Assembly (NCBI GenBank): GCA_022702705.1
Contig: CM040423.1
Location: 124,757,852 to 124,821,851, forward strand
Source: Papilionanthe hookeriana x Papilionanthe teres
Taxonomy: Eukaryota > Streptophyta > Magnoliopsida > Asparagales > Orchidaceae
DNA length: 64,000 nt
Reading direction: 5' to 3'
In this document: positions 22,782 to 35,700 of the stretch, piece after piece
Layout: each line of letters starts with the position of its first letter
Position numbering within the stretch: position 1 is the first letter of the stretch
Program-made: the position numbers and the translations under genes
Notes under the pieces: generated by a model
The model's input: only the letters and a program-made list of their open reading frames with translations
Database searches by the model: none
Told to the model about the DNA's origin: nothing

Positions 22782-25700
22782 TCAGTAGCGAAGCCGATTA
22801 GTCTGGTTGATTTCCCTCTCTATGGATGTGACTCGAACTATAGATAGATTAGATACCAATAATGAAATTTTATTGATCCAAATTTGAAGATACCAAGGAA
22901 TAGCTGATTTATGTAGAAGAATATTCAGTAAAACTAATGAATCCATCTCCACATGAATTGGGCCTTTATGATTCAGAATAGCTATCTTTAGACTCCAGAA
23001 TACAGCTATAATTTCAGATTCTAATGCATTAATGGCAGAAATTGGAGCAGAGATAAACCATAAACAAGACCCCTTGTAGTTTCTGCATAAGGCCCCAATA
23101 CCAGCATTGGAACTATTAAAAGCAGTGGAATGTATATAACTTCCATCGGTATTGATTTTAACCCGAGGGTATTTAGGAGTTCTCCAAAAGATCAATTGGA
23201 ATTTGATTGCGAAGGCTTATTCGTTAAATTCAAAGAAGTTGTCATCTTAAGAAGAAAATTCGAGCGAGTTTTGTATGATAACTTTGGTTGAAAAAACCAT
23301 ATTATTATGCATAATCTCATTTCTAACCATCGAAAGTGAACCAAAATATAATTAGGGGGATATAGAATTCAGTTCGTCATCTTCCAATCTTGCCAGCAAT
23401 CAACAAGCTTGGTCCAACAACAATATCTATGAGACAATCCCCTTTGATTAAGAACAGTCATCCATACCTCCTGTAATGCATTGCAACTGATAAATAAATG
23501 AGAAATGGATTCTTCACTAGAGAGACAAAAAGGACACATAGAAGGTCCCCGAATACCCTTTAACTTCAGAATATCATCAGTTGGAAAAAATTCCTGAAAA
23601 GCTTCCAACAGAAAAATGACATAGAAGGAGTTATGTATTTATTCCATATTTTCTTGCCCCAATCATTAGCGAGTCAATTATTACTAGAAAGATAAATGAA
23701 CTTGGAGAGACTTTGAGTAGATGGATTCTTGGTAATCGATCTGTCCTTAACATTAGATTGTAAAGGTATAGACTTAATTTTATTCACCAAATCAATATTA
23801 ACGGCGGCTTTCGGTTTAGCTTCATCCCGATTGGAATTAGACCGGAAATCGAAACTTTCGATTAGAAGAAGTAACACCTTGCTTATACAGGTGGTCATTA
23901 AATAACCAATTATCAAGCCAAAAGTCCACTTGACCATCACCAATATCCCAAATAAAGAGCTCTTAAGCAAAATCTCTTACTTTTAAAAGTCTTTTCCAGT
24001 TTTTGGAATCTCCTAATTTAGCTTGAACCTGAGAGGGATGGGAAGTTCTACAATATTTCCCATGAAGAAAAAGAGACCAAAGTGAAGACTTTGATCTGAA
24101 ATGAATCCATTGTTTGCAAAAGAATGAGAAACTAAGATGTTTAAAGCTTTTAAATCCAAGACCACCACAGGCAAATGGTTTACATAATTTATCCCGGTTG
24201 TTCAATGCATTTGTTTATGCGAGGCCTTCCCATAAGAATTTGTTGAAAATAACTGATAGCAGTTTTTGAGAGCTTCTCTTCATATTAACCATTTGGAGAA
24301 TATACAAAGGGAAAGAAGTTAATATACTCTTCAAAAGAGTAATTCTTCCACCATTAGAAAGAAAAGAATTTGACCAGCATTGAATTTTAGAACAAATTTT
24401 GGTAACCACATCATCAAAATGAGATAATCTTCTTCTTCCTTTGGACAAAGGAAAGCCCAAATAAACAAGAGGATAAACAGCCTCTTTATAACCAGTATAA
24501 TCCAATATCCAATTTTTTATATGTGCCTTCATCGAAAGAACTAGCTAGAAAAGAACATTTGGCTTTATTAAATTCCATTCCGGAAACGAGATGCAAAGCT
24601 TGGAAAGAGTTCTCATAATGCATTTAATAGATTGTTTACTCCCATTGCAAAAGACAATTACATCATCTGCATAAGCCAGGTGACTAACAAAAATGTTAGA
24701 TCTATGCTGATATTGGACATAAGGATTATCCATATGAACCAGATTTAATAATTTAGAGAGGTAGTCAAAAGCCAAGATAAAAATATAAGGAGATAATGGA
24801 TCTCCTTGTTTAATCCCCCTGCCAGCTTGAAAGAAACCATAAGTACATCCATTGATCAGAACACTATAATAATTGTTCTCTAGCCATCTAGAGATTAAAG
24901 AGCAAAAATTAGAGTTGAAACCTCTAGCAGCTAGTACATCAGTGATGAAAGACCAATTGATTGAATCAAAAGCTTTGGAGAGATCTAGCTTAAGAATAAT
25001 ATTGGAACCTCTACATGGCTTATCAATATCAGCAAGCAACTCCTGAGCAAGAAGAATATTGTCACTAATACATCTCCCTTTAATGAAGGCAGATTGGTTT
25101 TCAAAGATTAAATCCAATAGATAAGGTTGCAGTCTGTCCACTAGAACCTTACTAATGATCTTAGAAAAGGTGGAAGTAATACATATGGGCCTAAAATCCT
25201 TCCAGTATGTTTTTAAATTTATCTTTAGGGATAAGGATGATAGTAGAGGAAGCAAAATATTTAGGCAAATTAGAACCCTGAAAGAAAGCAATGATAGCAG
25301 CCATCACCATATGCGTAATAATACTCCAAAACTTTTTATAGAAATCAGAAGAATATCCATCAGGCCCTTCTGTTTTGTTGCTATCCAGAGAATTAATAAT
25401 AGAGAAAACTTCATTTTCTGTAGGAGGATTTGTTAACTGAGCAGCATCTCCTTTAAACATGTTACATTGCAATAACTGAACAGAAATAGATGAAGAGGTA
25501 ACTGGGTGAGCAGAAAACAGGTTCTTGAAATAGAGAACAGCATCTTCAGCAATGACTTGTGAATCATAAATCCAACCTTTAGTAGAAGAATTGATCTTTA
25601 AGATAGAATTAATAGATCTTCTATATTTAATTACAACATGAAAAAATCTAGAGTTTCTATCTCCATGAAGAAAATGGTTGGTTGAAGCTTTTTGTTGGAG

Positions 25701-26690
25701 AAACGAGTTCCTCTCGAAGAATGGCGATGTTTAATTTTCCATTGGCAATGAATAAGTCATGATCAGAACAAGAGTCATTTTCAACAGCTTGTTCAGTTTT
25801 GGAAACTAATTCTTCAGCAGCTTTTATATTGGAATTAATATTGCCAAAATCACTCTAATTCCAGTTAGTTAAAGCCTTAGAAAGCTTTTTCTGAGTCTGC
25901 CAAAGCTGAATGAGAGGATTAGAATTTAAGAAATCCATAGGAATATTCCGAGTTAGACTCGATAATGCGCTCGCGATTAGGATGAGAAGACCATACATTC
26001 AAATATCCGAAGCGGGTTTTATGAACAATATTTGCAACGATAAGCTTAATAAGGAGAGGAGAATGATCGGACCCGGTCTAACAAGGTGCTGAACTTTAGA
26101 GATAGGAAATAAATCAAACCATGGCTTATTAACAAGAACTCTATCCAATCTTTCATAAATATTGCCCCTCCTCCAAGTAAAAGAAGAACCTTCAAAACCA
26201 ATGTCAAACAACCCAGCATTTTTAATAGAATCAAAAAAAAATAGCAAGTCATTCAGATTAGGATTTCTGCCTCCCTTCTTCTCACTAGGATGAGCAATAC
26301 TGTTGAAATCACCTCCAACCATCCAGCCCTCATTGATAGTTTGACCAATCATATGCGGATGGGACCGGAGATCCTCTCTATCCACTTTAGTTGAAGCAGA
26401 CATAGACAAAAGAAGCATAACCTTTAAAAGAATCAATCTCAAAATGAACATGCAAAAGCGAGAATGATCTACCGAATATCAATCTTTAATTCTTTCCTAT
26501 AAAAAACCCAAATTTTATTGGAAGAATTGTAAACAAAGTTGTATCTCGGGAACTTTTTAGTAAATACGTCATAATTAGACTTAACCATTGTCTCAAGAAG
26601 AACCACCATCCAACACTTATTAACCACTGTTTATTCTCAACAATCTATTAAGGGAGCCAAGGTTTGCCACTCCCCTAATATTCCAACGAG
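22782..26690 (-). pseudogene. LINE D ORF2: endonuclease, reverse transcriptase, zf-RVT, RNase H
   Basis: The endonuclease starts near 26,690 (FSRWNIRG), where the expected ATG is out of frame. GGDFNSIAHPSEK is at about 26,310. The SDH box near 26,080 is lost to a frame change. RT motifs are GPDGYSSDFYKK (about 25,365), FIKGRCISDN (about 25,085), KLDLSKAFDSI (about 24,990), KQGDPLSPYIF (about 24,815) and YADD (about 24,680). The best RT block is open over 24,545-25,291. zf-RVT is CPFCLSSEESISHLFISC (about 23,480-23,540). RNase H has NTDGSY (about 23,150), ESEI and MDSL and stops at 22,782. Breaks occur near 25,250, 24,540, 24,210, 23,965 and 23,610. Confidence 0.9.
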
Positions 26691-26696
26691 AGAAAA

Positions 26697-28316
26697 TTAA
26701 GCATGATGGGTAGATCTACCTCCCCTAGTCAATCTAGAGAAGGAAGATGCGAGTAGGATCTGGAAGGAATAATATTCTCGGCGAAATATGATCAACGGAT
26801 TTTTCTTCTTGCTTCTTTTCACTACCCAATCCTCATTTAGTTCATTATTGACAATAGCCATATTAGCGGGAATATCAAGAATCTCTTGTGGTTTAATATT
26901 AAAAGCTGGATATAGCATTACTCGGAGGTATCACTTCTTTAGATAAGTAATTATTTCTATCATCATCAACATAAATTTCATTGGCTAAATTTGATTCCAA
27001 TCCCTGAGCATCAGTAATCAAATTAATATCAGAATGAGATGTGGAACCCTTATTTACTAAACCAATATCAGAATTAACATCTCTACCAGAAGCCATTGTC
27101 AGATTAGCAGGTAAATCAGAAGAAATAGCAGCAGGCAAAATAAATGAAGAAATCCCAGCAGAACTTATATTAGAATTATTAACAGAATTTTCAATCAATA
27201 TGTCAGACTTATTGGAAATGAAAACAACGGTAGTAACTACGATTGAACGACAACGGGTAAATCCGATGGATTCTCGAAATATTGGAATTCATAATAGAAC
27301 TTCCTATCAATATTGTAGACTCGAATTCGAATATGAAAAGGATCTTGAGAACCAACGGCAACTTCCATAACAATGTATTGAAGTTTGATAACCGAAACGA
27401 TAGCATTAACGGTATCAATAATCTCGGAACTTATATTACCGAAGCTTTTGGAATACGTTTTCCAGTACGTTAAAGGTCCTTCGAGCAAAGATCCATCCTT
27501 AACCAAAGCGAAGAATTAACATTTTTATTATTAACGGGTTTAAGTTCTGGTTTCAATCAAAAACAACCTTCTTTAGAATGACCAAACATTCTACATTGGT
27601 AGCAATATGTAGGTTTTTGTTCCACAACTATAGGTTGCCAATACCCATTATGAGGAGAGCCAAGCCAAATTTCATCAATATCAGGTAGAGTAATATCTTT
27701 TTCTATAAGAATTCTGGCTAAGGAAGGCCTAGAAAGATTAAATGTAGACATATCCAATTTTAATGGTCTCCCTATAGCAGTCCCAATAGCATAAATCACT
27801 TGATGATTGAAAAAATGAAGTTTTAAATTGGGAAGCCTATACCAAATAGGAATAATAGGGGCATCTTGATTTGGATCAAAGTTAGGGGACCATTTCAAGA
27901 TTTTCATATATCTACCTTCCATCATGATAAATTTTCCGGAAAAAGATTAGCATAATCTACTTCTTTAGAAAGATGAATCATAATATGCCTACCATCAAAT
28001 AAACCAACTTTCCAAGCCCCTATCAATTTCAGCCCATCAAAGATCCTTCTAATATTATCCATTTTTGGATGGCCATATTGAAACTTACCAATTAGTGTGA
28101 ATTTATGAACATCCACCAAAGATGTCAATTCAGAATCAGAGAAAATAAGGGCTGGCTTCCCACCCTTTTTAACCACTTGTTTGATGAATTGACAATCACC
28201 TTTCCTGCAGCCGTGTCATGGTAACATTGAGGAAAAGTAAGTTTATCTTGCTAGTCAGAAATTCCTTTACGAGCAATTTCAAGAAAAGTAGCCTTGCCAT
28301 TAAACAATTCAGCCAT
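26697..28316 (-). pseudogene. LINE D ORF1, RNA-binding protein (DUF4283-like plus CCHC knuckle)
   Basis: Start chosen at ATG 28,316 (MAELFNGKATF), which aligns with the WAKA(S/T)YAGVV start region of LINEs B and C. A stop follows after about 20 codons. The DUF4283-like part is open at 27,922-28,176 (LIGKFQYGHPKMDNIRRIF, LFDGRHIMIHL). The next block at 27,557-27,925 has ILKWSPNFDPNQDAP and an intact CX2CX4HX4C knuckle, CYQCRMFGHSKEGC (about 27,560-27,605), then a stop. The C-terminal linker is in fragments down to 26,697 and ends in basic residues (RLTRGGRS), as in LINE C. Confidence 0.85.
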
Positions 28317-28586
28317 CAGGAAATCAGGAAACCCTCCAAGAACAATGACAGAAAACCAAGAATCAAGAACTCAGCAACACAGCAAAAGATGAATGAAAAC
28401 CGAAAATCAAATCCAGGATTTGAAAAAAAAATGCCCGGGAAGAAGAAAACTACAGCAAAACCTTCAAAACAATAGAAAATCGAGAAACAAGAATGAACAG
28501 TAGAAAGATTTTCAAAGCCTGAGAGGATTTGAAAATCGCCTCAAGAATTCTCCTAAAAGTCGAGAGCTTCTCTCTCTTCCATCTTT

Positions 28587-30444
<1,858 letters not shown>

Positions 30445-30943
30445 NNNNNNNNNNNNNNNNNNNNNNNNNNNNNNNNNNNNNNNNNNNNNNNNNNNNNNNN
30501 NNNNNNNNNNNNNNNNNNNNNNNNNNNNNNNNNNNNNNNNNNNNNNNNNNNNNNNNNNNNNNNNNNNNNNNNNNNNNNNNNNNNNNNNNNNNNNNNNNNN
30601 NNNNNNNNNNNNNNNNNNNNNNNNNNNNNNNNNNNNNNNNNNNNNNNNNNNNNNNNNNNNNNNNNNNNNNNNNNNNNNNNNNNNNNNNNNNNNNNNNNNN
30701 NNNNNNNNNNNNNNNNNNNNNNNNNNNNNNNNNNNNNNNNNNNNNNNNNNNNNNNNNNNNNNNNNNNNNNNNNNNNNNNNNNNNNNNNNNNNNNNNNNNN
30801 NNNNNNNNNNNNNNNNNNNNNNNNNNNNNNNNNNNNNNNNNNNNNNNNNNNNNNNNNNNNNNNNNNNNNNNNNNNNNNNNNNNNNNNNNNNNNNNNNNNN
30901 NNNNNNNNNNNNNNNNNNNNNNNNNNNNNNNNNNNNNNNNNNN
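30445..30943. other. Assembly gap (499 N)
   Basis: A run of 499 N. To the left is the interior of LINE E on -; to the right is the interior of a Ty3/gypsy pol gene on +. A near-500 run is typical of a fixed-size scaffold gap, so the true distance is unknown and the join itself is unproven. Any translation crossing it is meaningless. Confidence 0.98.
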
Positions 30944-31998
30944 CAAAAGGACAACGCTTCATTCTTGCGGCTACGGATTACTTTTCCAAGTGGGCAGAGG
31001 CAGTTCCACTTAGAGAAGTGAAAGCACACCACGTGCTACGGTTTTCAAGAACCAAGTTGTCTACCGTTTCGGGTGCCGCGCGAGATCATCTCGGATAATG
31101 GGTCGGCATTCGGAAGCACGCAAATCAACAATTTTGTCGGGAGACACGGAATCGGCCGGCGATACTCAACAATTTACTACCCAAGAGCAAACGGCCTCGG
31201 CGAGGCTTTTAATAAAACTCTCGTTCAAATCTTGAAGAAAACTTTGGACGATAATAAGAGAAATTGGCACAAGAAGTTGTTAGAAGCCTTATGGGCCTAC
31301 GGACAACCTTCGAACTTCTACTCGAAGCTACACCTTACGCTGCGGTGTATGGGTCCGAGGCGAGTGTTACCTTTAGAGGTTCGGCTTCCTTCACTCGGAA
31401 TTGTAGTTGCAAACAAGATCACGATAGAAGAAAACGCCAAATTACGACTCGAAGAATTAGAAAGCTTGGAAGGAAAAGACTTGCAGTCGCAACGAATTTA
31501 GAACTATACCAAGCTAAGATGGTTCAAGCCCATGACAAAGCTGGTCCGCCCAAGAACCTTGAAAGTTGGTGACTTAGTTCTCGTTCTCAAGAGACCTATT
31601 CTTGCACACCACAAGATAGGAGGAAAATTTGAACCCACTTGGGAAGGACCGTTTGTGGTTGAATCAGTATACTCAGGAGGTTCCTACCAGCTAGAGAATT
31701 GCCAGGGAGAACGACATATGCTTCCGATCAACAGAATTTAGAACTATACCAAGCTAAGATGGTTCAAGCCCATGACAAACTGGTCCGCCCAAGAACCTTG
31801 AAAGTTGGTGACTTAGTTCTCGTTCTCAAGAGACCTATTCTTGCACACCACAAGATAGGAGGAAAATTTGAACCCACTTGGGAAGGACCGTTTGTGGTTG
31901 AATCAGTATACTCAGGAGGTTCCTACCAGCTAGAGAATTGCCAGGGAGAACGACATATGCTTCCGATCAAAGGATGATACTTGAAAAAGTATTACGCT
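30944..31998 (+). pseudogene. Ty3/gypsy integrase, C-terminal part of pol
   Basis: Integrase inserts the reverse-transcribed DNA into the genome. Visible parts are the catalytic core start AATDYFSKWAEAVPLREV (about 30,962-31,016, first Asp), then a frameshift around 31,065-31,080. The core resumes with PREIISDNGSAFGS (second Asp) and RANGLGEAFNKTL (catalytic Glu). All three acidic residues of the DDE triad remain. Past LWAY the frame is lost again near 31,300. The C-terminal domain (VGDLVLVLKRP, KFEPTWEGPFVVE) is present twice through a 240-bp duplication. The end YLKKYY is at about 31,980-31,997, after an in-frame TGA. It is broken but clearly recognisable. Confidence 0.87.
31501..31970 (+). 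repeat. 240-bp tandem duplication in integrase C-terminus
   Basis: 31,501-31,731 is repeated at 31,741-31,970. By eye the only difference is a 1-bp deletion (GACAAAGCTGG against GACAAACTGG). Each copy encodes the whole VGDLVL...LPI segment. Near identity shows the duplication is much younger than the surrounding decay, or is an assembly artefact. Confidence 0.93.
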
Positions 31999-32299
31999 AC
32001 CTGATGTTCCGAAGGAATGAATCCTTCATCCCTAAGAAACACAGGCGAAGTAATTACTGATGATTGGGTCCGAACACAAAAAAATTAAAATGTGCTAAAA
32101 TAAATAAAATCGTGATAATAAAGTTTTCCTTGTTTTCTTTTCCAAATCAAAATCTCTTTCCTGATCGTATCCCGCTTCATTCCTGTTAAATTTTAAAATA
32201 CAAGAAGTAATACAAAAAAACTGTCTTTAATAAACATTTTCTTAATGTTCTTGTTCTTAGTACAGCCCCTGATCCTTTTCCTTGTCTTTTCACAGGGAA
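31999..32299 (+). promoter_or_regulatory. Inter-ORF region with a candidate 3' splice acceptor
   Basis: About 300 bp of AT-rich sequence without an ORF separates integrase from the extra ORF. Just before the ATG at 32,300 lies a pyrimidine-rich tract (about 32,271-32,290) ending in TTTTCACAG (to 32,295), a good match to a plant 3' splice site. An ORF behind pol could be expressed from a spliced RNA in this way, as for env-like ORFs of some plant gypsy elements. No donor site can be assigned here. Confidence 0.4.
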
Positions 32300-32999
32300 A
32301 TGTCGAATGGGCGGTTGGTCCTGAACTTTAAGAATGGCGTAAGCCTTGCACTCGATGAAAAGAGGGTGAAAGATGGAGCGATAATCGAGATTGACTCGGA
32401 TTTCGCACCAGCAGGCCTACGATACGAGGAAAGTGACCGGGTACCGGTTGACCGAGAAGAGCGCCGAGCGGACAGGTGATGAAAGTGGGTGGCCCAAGCC
32501 ACCAATCCAACAACAAGAAAAGAAAGGCAAATGCGAAGAAGACAAGAAAATGAAATGCGTAGTTGCTACGGTAGAGGGCGAGCTTGTCGGCGCGCGCCCA
32601 CGGATACTCGGGAAGTTCGAAGAGCTACTCTCACGACAACGCAACGAAGAAATAAGAATCGCCGTATCCGTAAGATGTTAACAAAACTAGGCTGCGGACC
32701 GGCGCGACGAAACGATTGCTTCTGCCGGTACATACACTTCGAGGACACCGGTTCACCGGGAACTCTGAAGAAAGGAGGCCGGCTCCTAGGATAACGAAAG
32801 GACCGGGGAAATCTCACAAAGATCGGAAGAAAGAAGGCTACCACACCACCGGATAGAACCACCAGGTGATGCATGACCTTGTTGCGGTAGCAACCCGGGG
32901 GATGTCCCGACGGGCATCATCCCCGAGGAGCCGAGGTATGCGGGGAGAACGTGAAGGGATTGAATCGTATATCCCACAATATGTCACAAGGCCTCGCCA
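32300..32999 (+). pseudogene. N-terminal part of the extra ORF, unknown domain
   Basis: Likely start at ATG 32,300 (MSNGRLVLNFKNGVSLALDE), 5 bases after the splice-like CAG. The frame stays open to 32,479. Protein-like sequence then continues in other frames: 32,391-32,681 (KKMKCVVATVEGELVGARPR) and 32,489-32,794, rich in Arg and Lys. I do not recognise this part. It is relatively GC-rich (CGCGCGCCC, CGAGGAGCCGAGG) compared with the flanks. It leads without a clear boundary into the AlkB domain, so both were probably one protein of roughly 440 residues. Confidence 0.5.
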
Positions 33000-33647
33000 T
33001 GCACGGATCATTCGGAATACGAGCTGGAGAGAATGCGGAATGTTGAAAAGAAAACCTTTGAATACTTCGAGAGAATTAAAGGCAGAAGAATCAATATACT
33101 AGAGGGCCTCGAGCTACATACAGACGTATTCTCAGAGTATGAACAACAGCAAATCGTGGATTGCATCCGGGATTTGAAAAGGATGGGCCGAGCAGGCCGC
33201 CTGAGGGAAAACACATACTCAGAACCCCGGAGATGGATGCCAGGGAAGGGAAGAATCATAATACAATGCGGATGTTGCTACGACTTTGCGGAAGACGAAG
33301 GGAAACCCACCGGGAATACTCCGTCATGGGCGAGTGGATCCGATGCCATTAGTCATCAAGAGAATGGTAAAGAGATTGATCACATGGAGGATGCTGCCGG
33401 CGATTGCATACCCAATAGCTTCATTATTAACATCTACAAAGAGGGTGATCGCATACCCCCGCATATAGACCACCATGACTTTGTCGGACAACTTCGCACG
33501 ATCTCTTTCACGAACGAGTGTAACATCATGTTCGGATCTGACCTCCGGATAGCAGGCCCAGGTGAGTTCCGAGGGCCAGTGAAGATACCTTTACCGGTAG
33601 GTTCCGTCATGATACTGAAGGACAACGGAGCAGATATCGCTAAGTGA
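33000..33647 (+). pseudogene. AlkB-like 2OG/Fe(II) dioxygenase domain (plant ALKBH9/10 type) in the retrotransposon
   Basis: AlkB enzymes remove methyl groups from nucleic acids by oxidation. The plant ALKBH9/10 group demethylates N6-methyladenosine in RNA. Numbering from Met at 33,033: INILEGLELHT-VFS (20-34), TYS-PRRWM-GKGR-IIQ-GCCY (61-83), IVNIY-type strand IINIYKEGDRIPP (131-143) and the iron motif HxD at His144/Asp146 (33,462-33,470). NECNIMFGSDL and GPGEF lead to KIPLPVGSV and NGAD-AK (198-204). A stop (33,645-33,647) falls where the family has the second iron-binding His, so that His and the later 2OG-binding Arg are missing. Residues about 88-123 are out of frame. The family-like reading (GNPPGI, then LITW) is in the +1 frame around 33,300-33,400. 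No distance to a host gene is known. Confidence 0.85.
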
Positions 33648-34070
33648 CCATGTCACATTTTTGGCCTTCACCTCTTTTGTGCAAATTGACTGGGAAACGT
33701 CATTAAAGTTAAATGAACTTCGAACAAAGAACAGAAAAGAAATAAAAAAAGAAAGTAAAAGAAAACTTTCCTTAAAAATCTAAAAAATGACGAACACCAA
33801 ATTCACATGAATATTAAATAGACGATAAAATAAAATTTGAATCATTAAAGGATAAACAAAATCAACATAAGTGTTAAATTAAATCTCAAATCAAATCTCA
33901 AATCAAATTTCAATCAAATTCCAAATCAAATCTAAATCAAATCTCAAATTTCAATCAAATTCCAAATCAAATCTAAATCAAATCTCAAATTCAATCTTTC
34001 CAGATTTCAAATCTCAATCAAATTTCGAATTCGATCTTCCAGATCTCAAATCAAATCTCAATCAAAATCA
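33648..34070 (+). repeat. AT-rich tract with short CAAATC-type tandem repeats
   Basis: Non-coding and A-rich. From about 33,880 to 34,065 it is built of irregular repeats of AAATCAAATCTC, AAATTCCAAATC and TCAATCAAATT. It is the 5' part of the element's repeat-rich 3' UTR. Confidence 0.8.
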
Positions 34071-35700
34071 AACTTTTTGGGTTGAGGATTTTACATCCGA
34101 TACTGCACTGCTTTAGGATTCTTTCCCTATTGCACTGAAATACATCAAAATCAAACTTTTTGGGTTGAGGATTTTACATCCGATACTGCATCGCTTTAGG
34201 ATTCTTTCCCTATTGCACTTGAAATACATCAAAATCAAACTTTTTGGGTTGAGGATTTTACATCCGATACTGCACTGCTTTAGGATTCTTTCCCTATTGC
34301 CTTGAAATACATCAAAATCAAACCTTTTTGGGTTGAGGATTTTACATCCGATACTGCACTGCTTTAGGATTCTTTCCCTATTGCACTCAAATACATCAAA
34401 ATCAATTTTTTTTGGGTTGAGGATTTTACATCCGATACTGCACTGCTTTAGGATTCTTTCCCTATTGCACTGAAATACATCAAAATCAAACTTTTTGGGT
34501 TGAGGATTTTACATCCGATACTGCACTGCTTTAGAATTCTTTCCCTATTGCACTGAAATACATCAAGATCAAACTTTTTGGGTTGAGGATTTTACATCCG
34601 ATACTTGCATCGCTTTAGGATTCTTTCCCTATTGCACTGAAATACATCAAAATCAAACTTTTTGGGTTGAGAATTTTACATCTGATACTGCACTGCTTTA
34701 GGATTCTTTCCCTATTGCACTGAAATACATCAAAATCAATTTTTTTTTGGGTTGAGGATTTTACATTCGATATTGCACTGCTTTAGGATTCTTTCCCTAT
34801 TGCACTGAAGTACATCAAATTCAAACTTTTGGGTTGAGGATTTTACATCCAAGACTGCACTGCTTTAGGATTCTTTCCCTATTGCACTGAAGTACATCAA
34901 ATTAAAACTTTTGGGTCGAGGATTTTACATCCAAGACTGCACTACTTTAGGATTCTTTCCCTATTGCACTGAAGTACATCAAATTCAAACTTTTGGGTCG
35001 AGGATTTTACATCCAAGACTGCACTGCTTTAGGATTCTTTCCTATTGCACTGAAGTACATCAAATTCAAACTTTTGGGTCGAGGATTTTACATCCAAGAC
35101 TGCACTGATTTAGGATTCTTTCCTACGGCACTTGAAATACATCAAATTCAAACTTTTGGGTCGAGGATTTTACATCCAAGACCGCACTTGCTTTAGGATT
35201 CTTTCCCTATTGCACTGAAGTACATCAAATTCAAACTTTTGGGTCGAGGATTTTACATCCAAGACTGCACTGCTTTAGGATTCTTTCCCTATTGCACTGA
35301 AATACATCAAATTCAAACTTTTTGGGTCGAGGATTTTACATCCAAGACTGCACTGCTTTAGGATTCTTTCCCTATTGCACTGAAATACATCAAATTCTAA
35401 ATTTTTGGGTCGAGGATTTTACATCCAAGACTGCACTGCTTTAGGATACTTTCCCTATTGCACTGGAATACATCAAAATTAAATTTTTGGAGTTGAGGAT
35501 TTTACATTTGAAACTGCATTGCTTTAGGATTCTTTCCCTATTGCACTGAAATACATCAAAATCAAACTTTTGGGTTGAGGATTTTACATCCGAGACCGCA
35601 TTGCTTTAGGATACTTTCTCTATTGCAATGAAATACATCAAAATCAAACTCTTGAGGTTAAGGATTTTACATCCAATACCGCATTGCTCTGAGATCTCTC
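34071..35700 (+). repeat. 83-bp minisatellite, about 19-20 copies, in the 3' UTR
   Basis: Monomers of about 83 bp contain GAGGATTTTACATCC, CACTGCTTTAGGATTC and TTTCCCTATTGCACTG. Two blocks differ. Copies to about 34,800 read GGGTTGAG with CCGATACTGC; copies at about 34,900-35,460 read GGGTCGAG with CCAAGACTGC. The last few copies are more diverged. Tat-lineage elements are known for variable 3' UTR tandem repeats that can seed genomic satellites. Confidence 0.95.

Larger units (their letters stand above)
22625..28590 (-). mobile_element. LINE D, near full-length L1-like retrotransposon
   Basis: Minus-strand LINE of about 5.97 kb. The 5' end (AAAGATGG at about 28,580-28,588) abuts a long TA tract and the 3' end abuts another. 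It belongs to a different subfamily from A, B, C and E. Its 3' end carries another hairpin (TACATCCG with CGGAT-CCCC-ATGTA, 22,661-22,699), farther from the end, and ORF1 and ORF2 are more AT-rich. Gene order is the same. Confidence 0.9.

Noticed and set aside
34911..35196. Repetitive ORFs (GFYIQDCT repeats) in the minisatellite
   Set aside because: The repeat unit is near a multiple of three only in places; these are by-products of the minisatellite.
34071..35700. CRISPR-like regular repeats
   Set aside because: Units are contiguous without unique spacers, in a plant retrotransposon.
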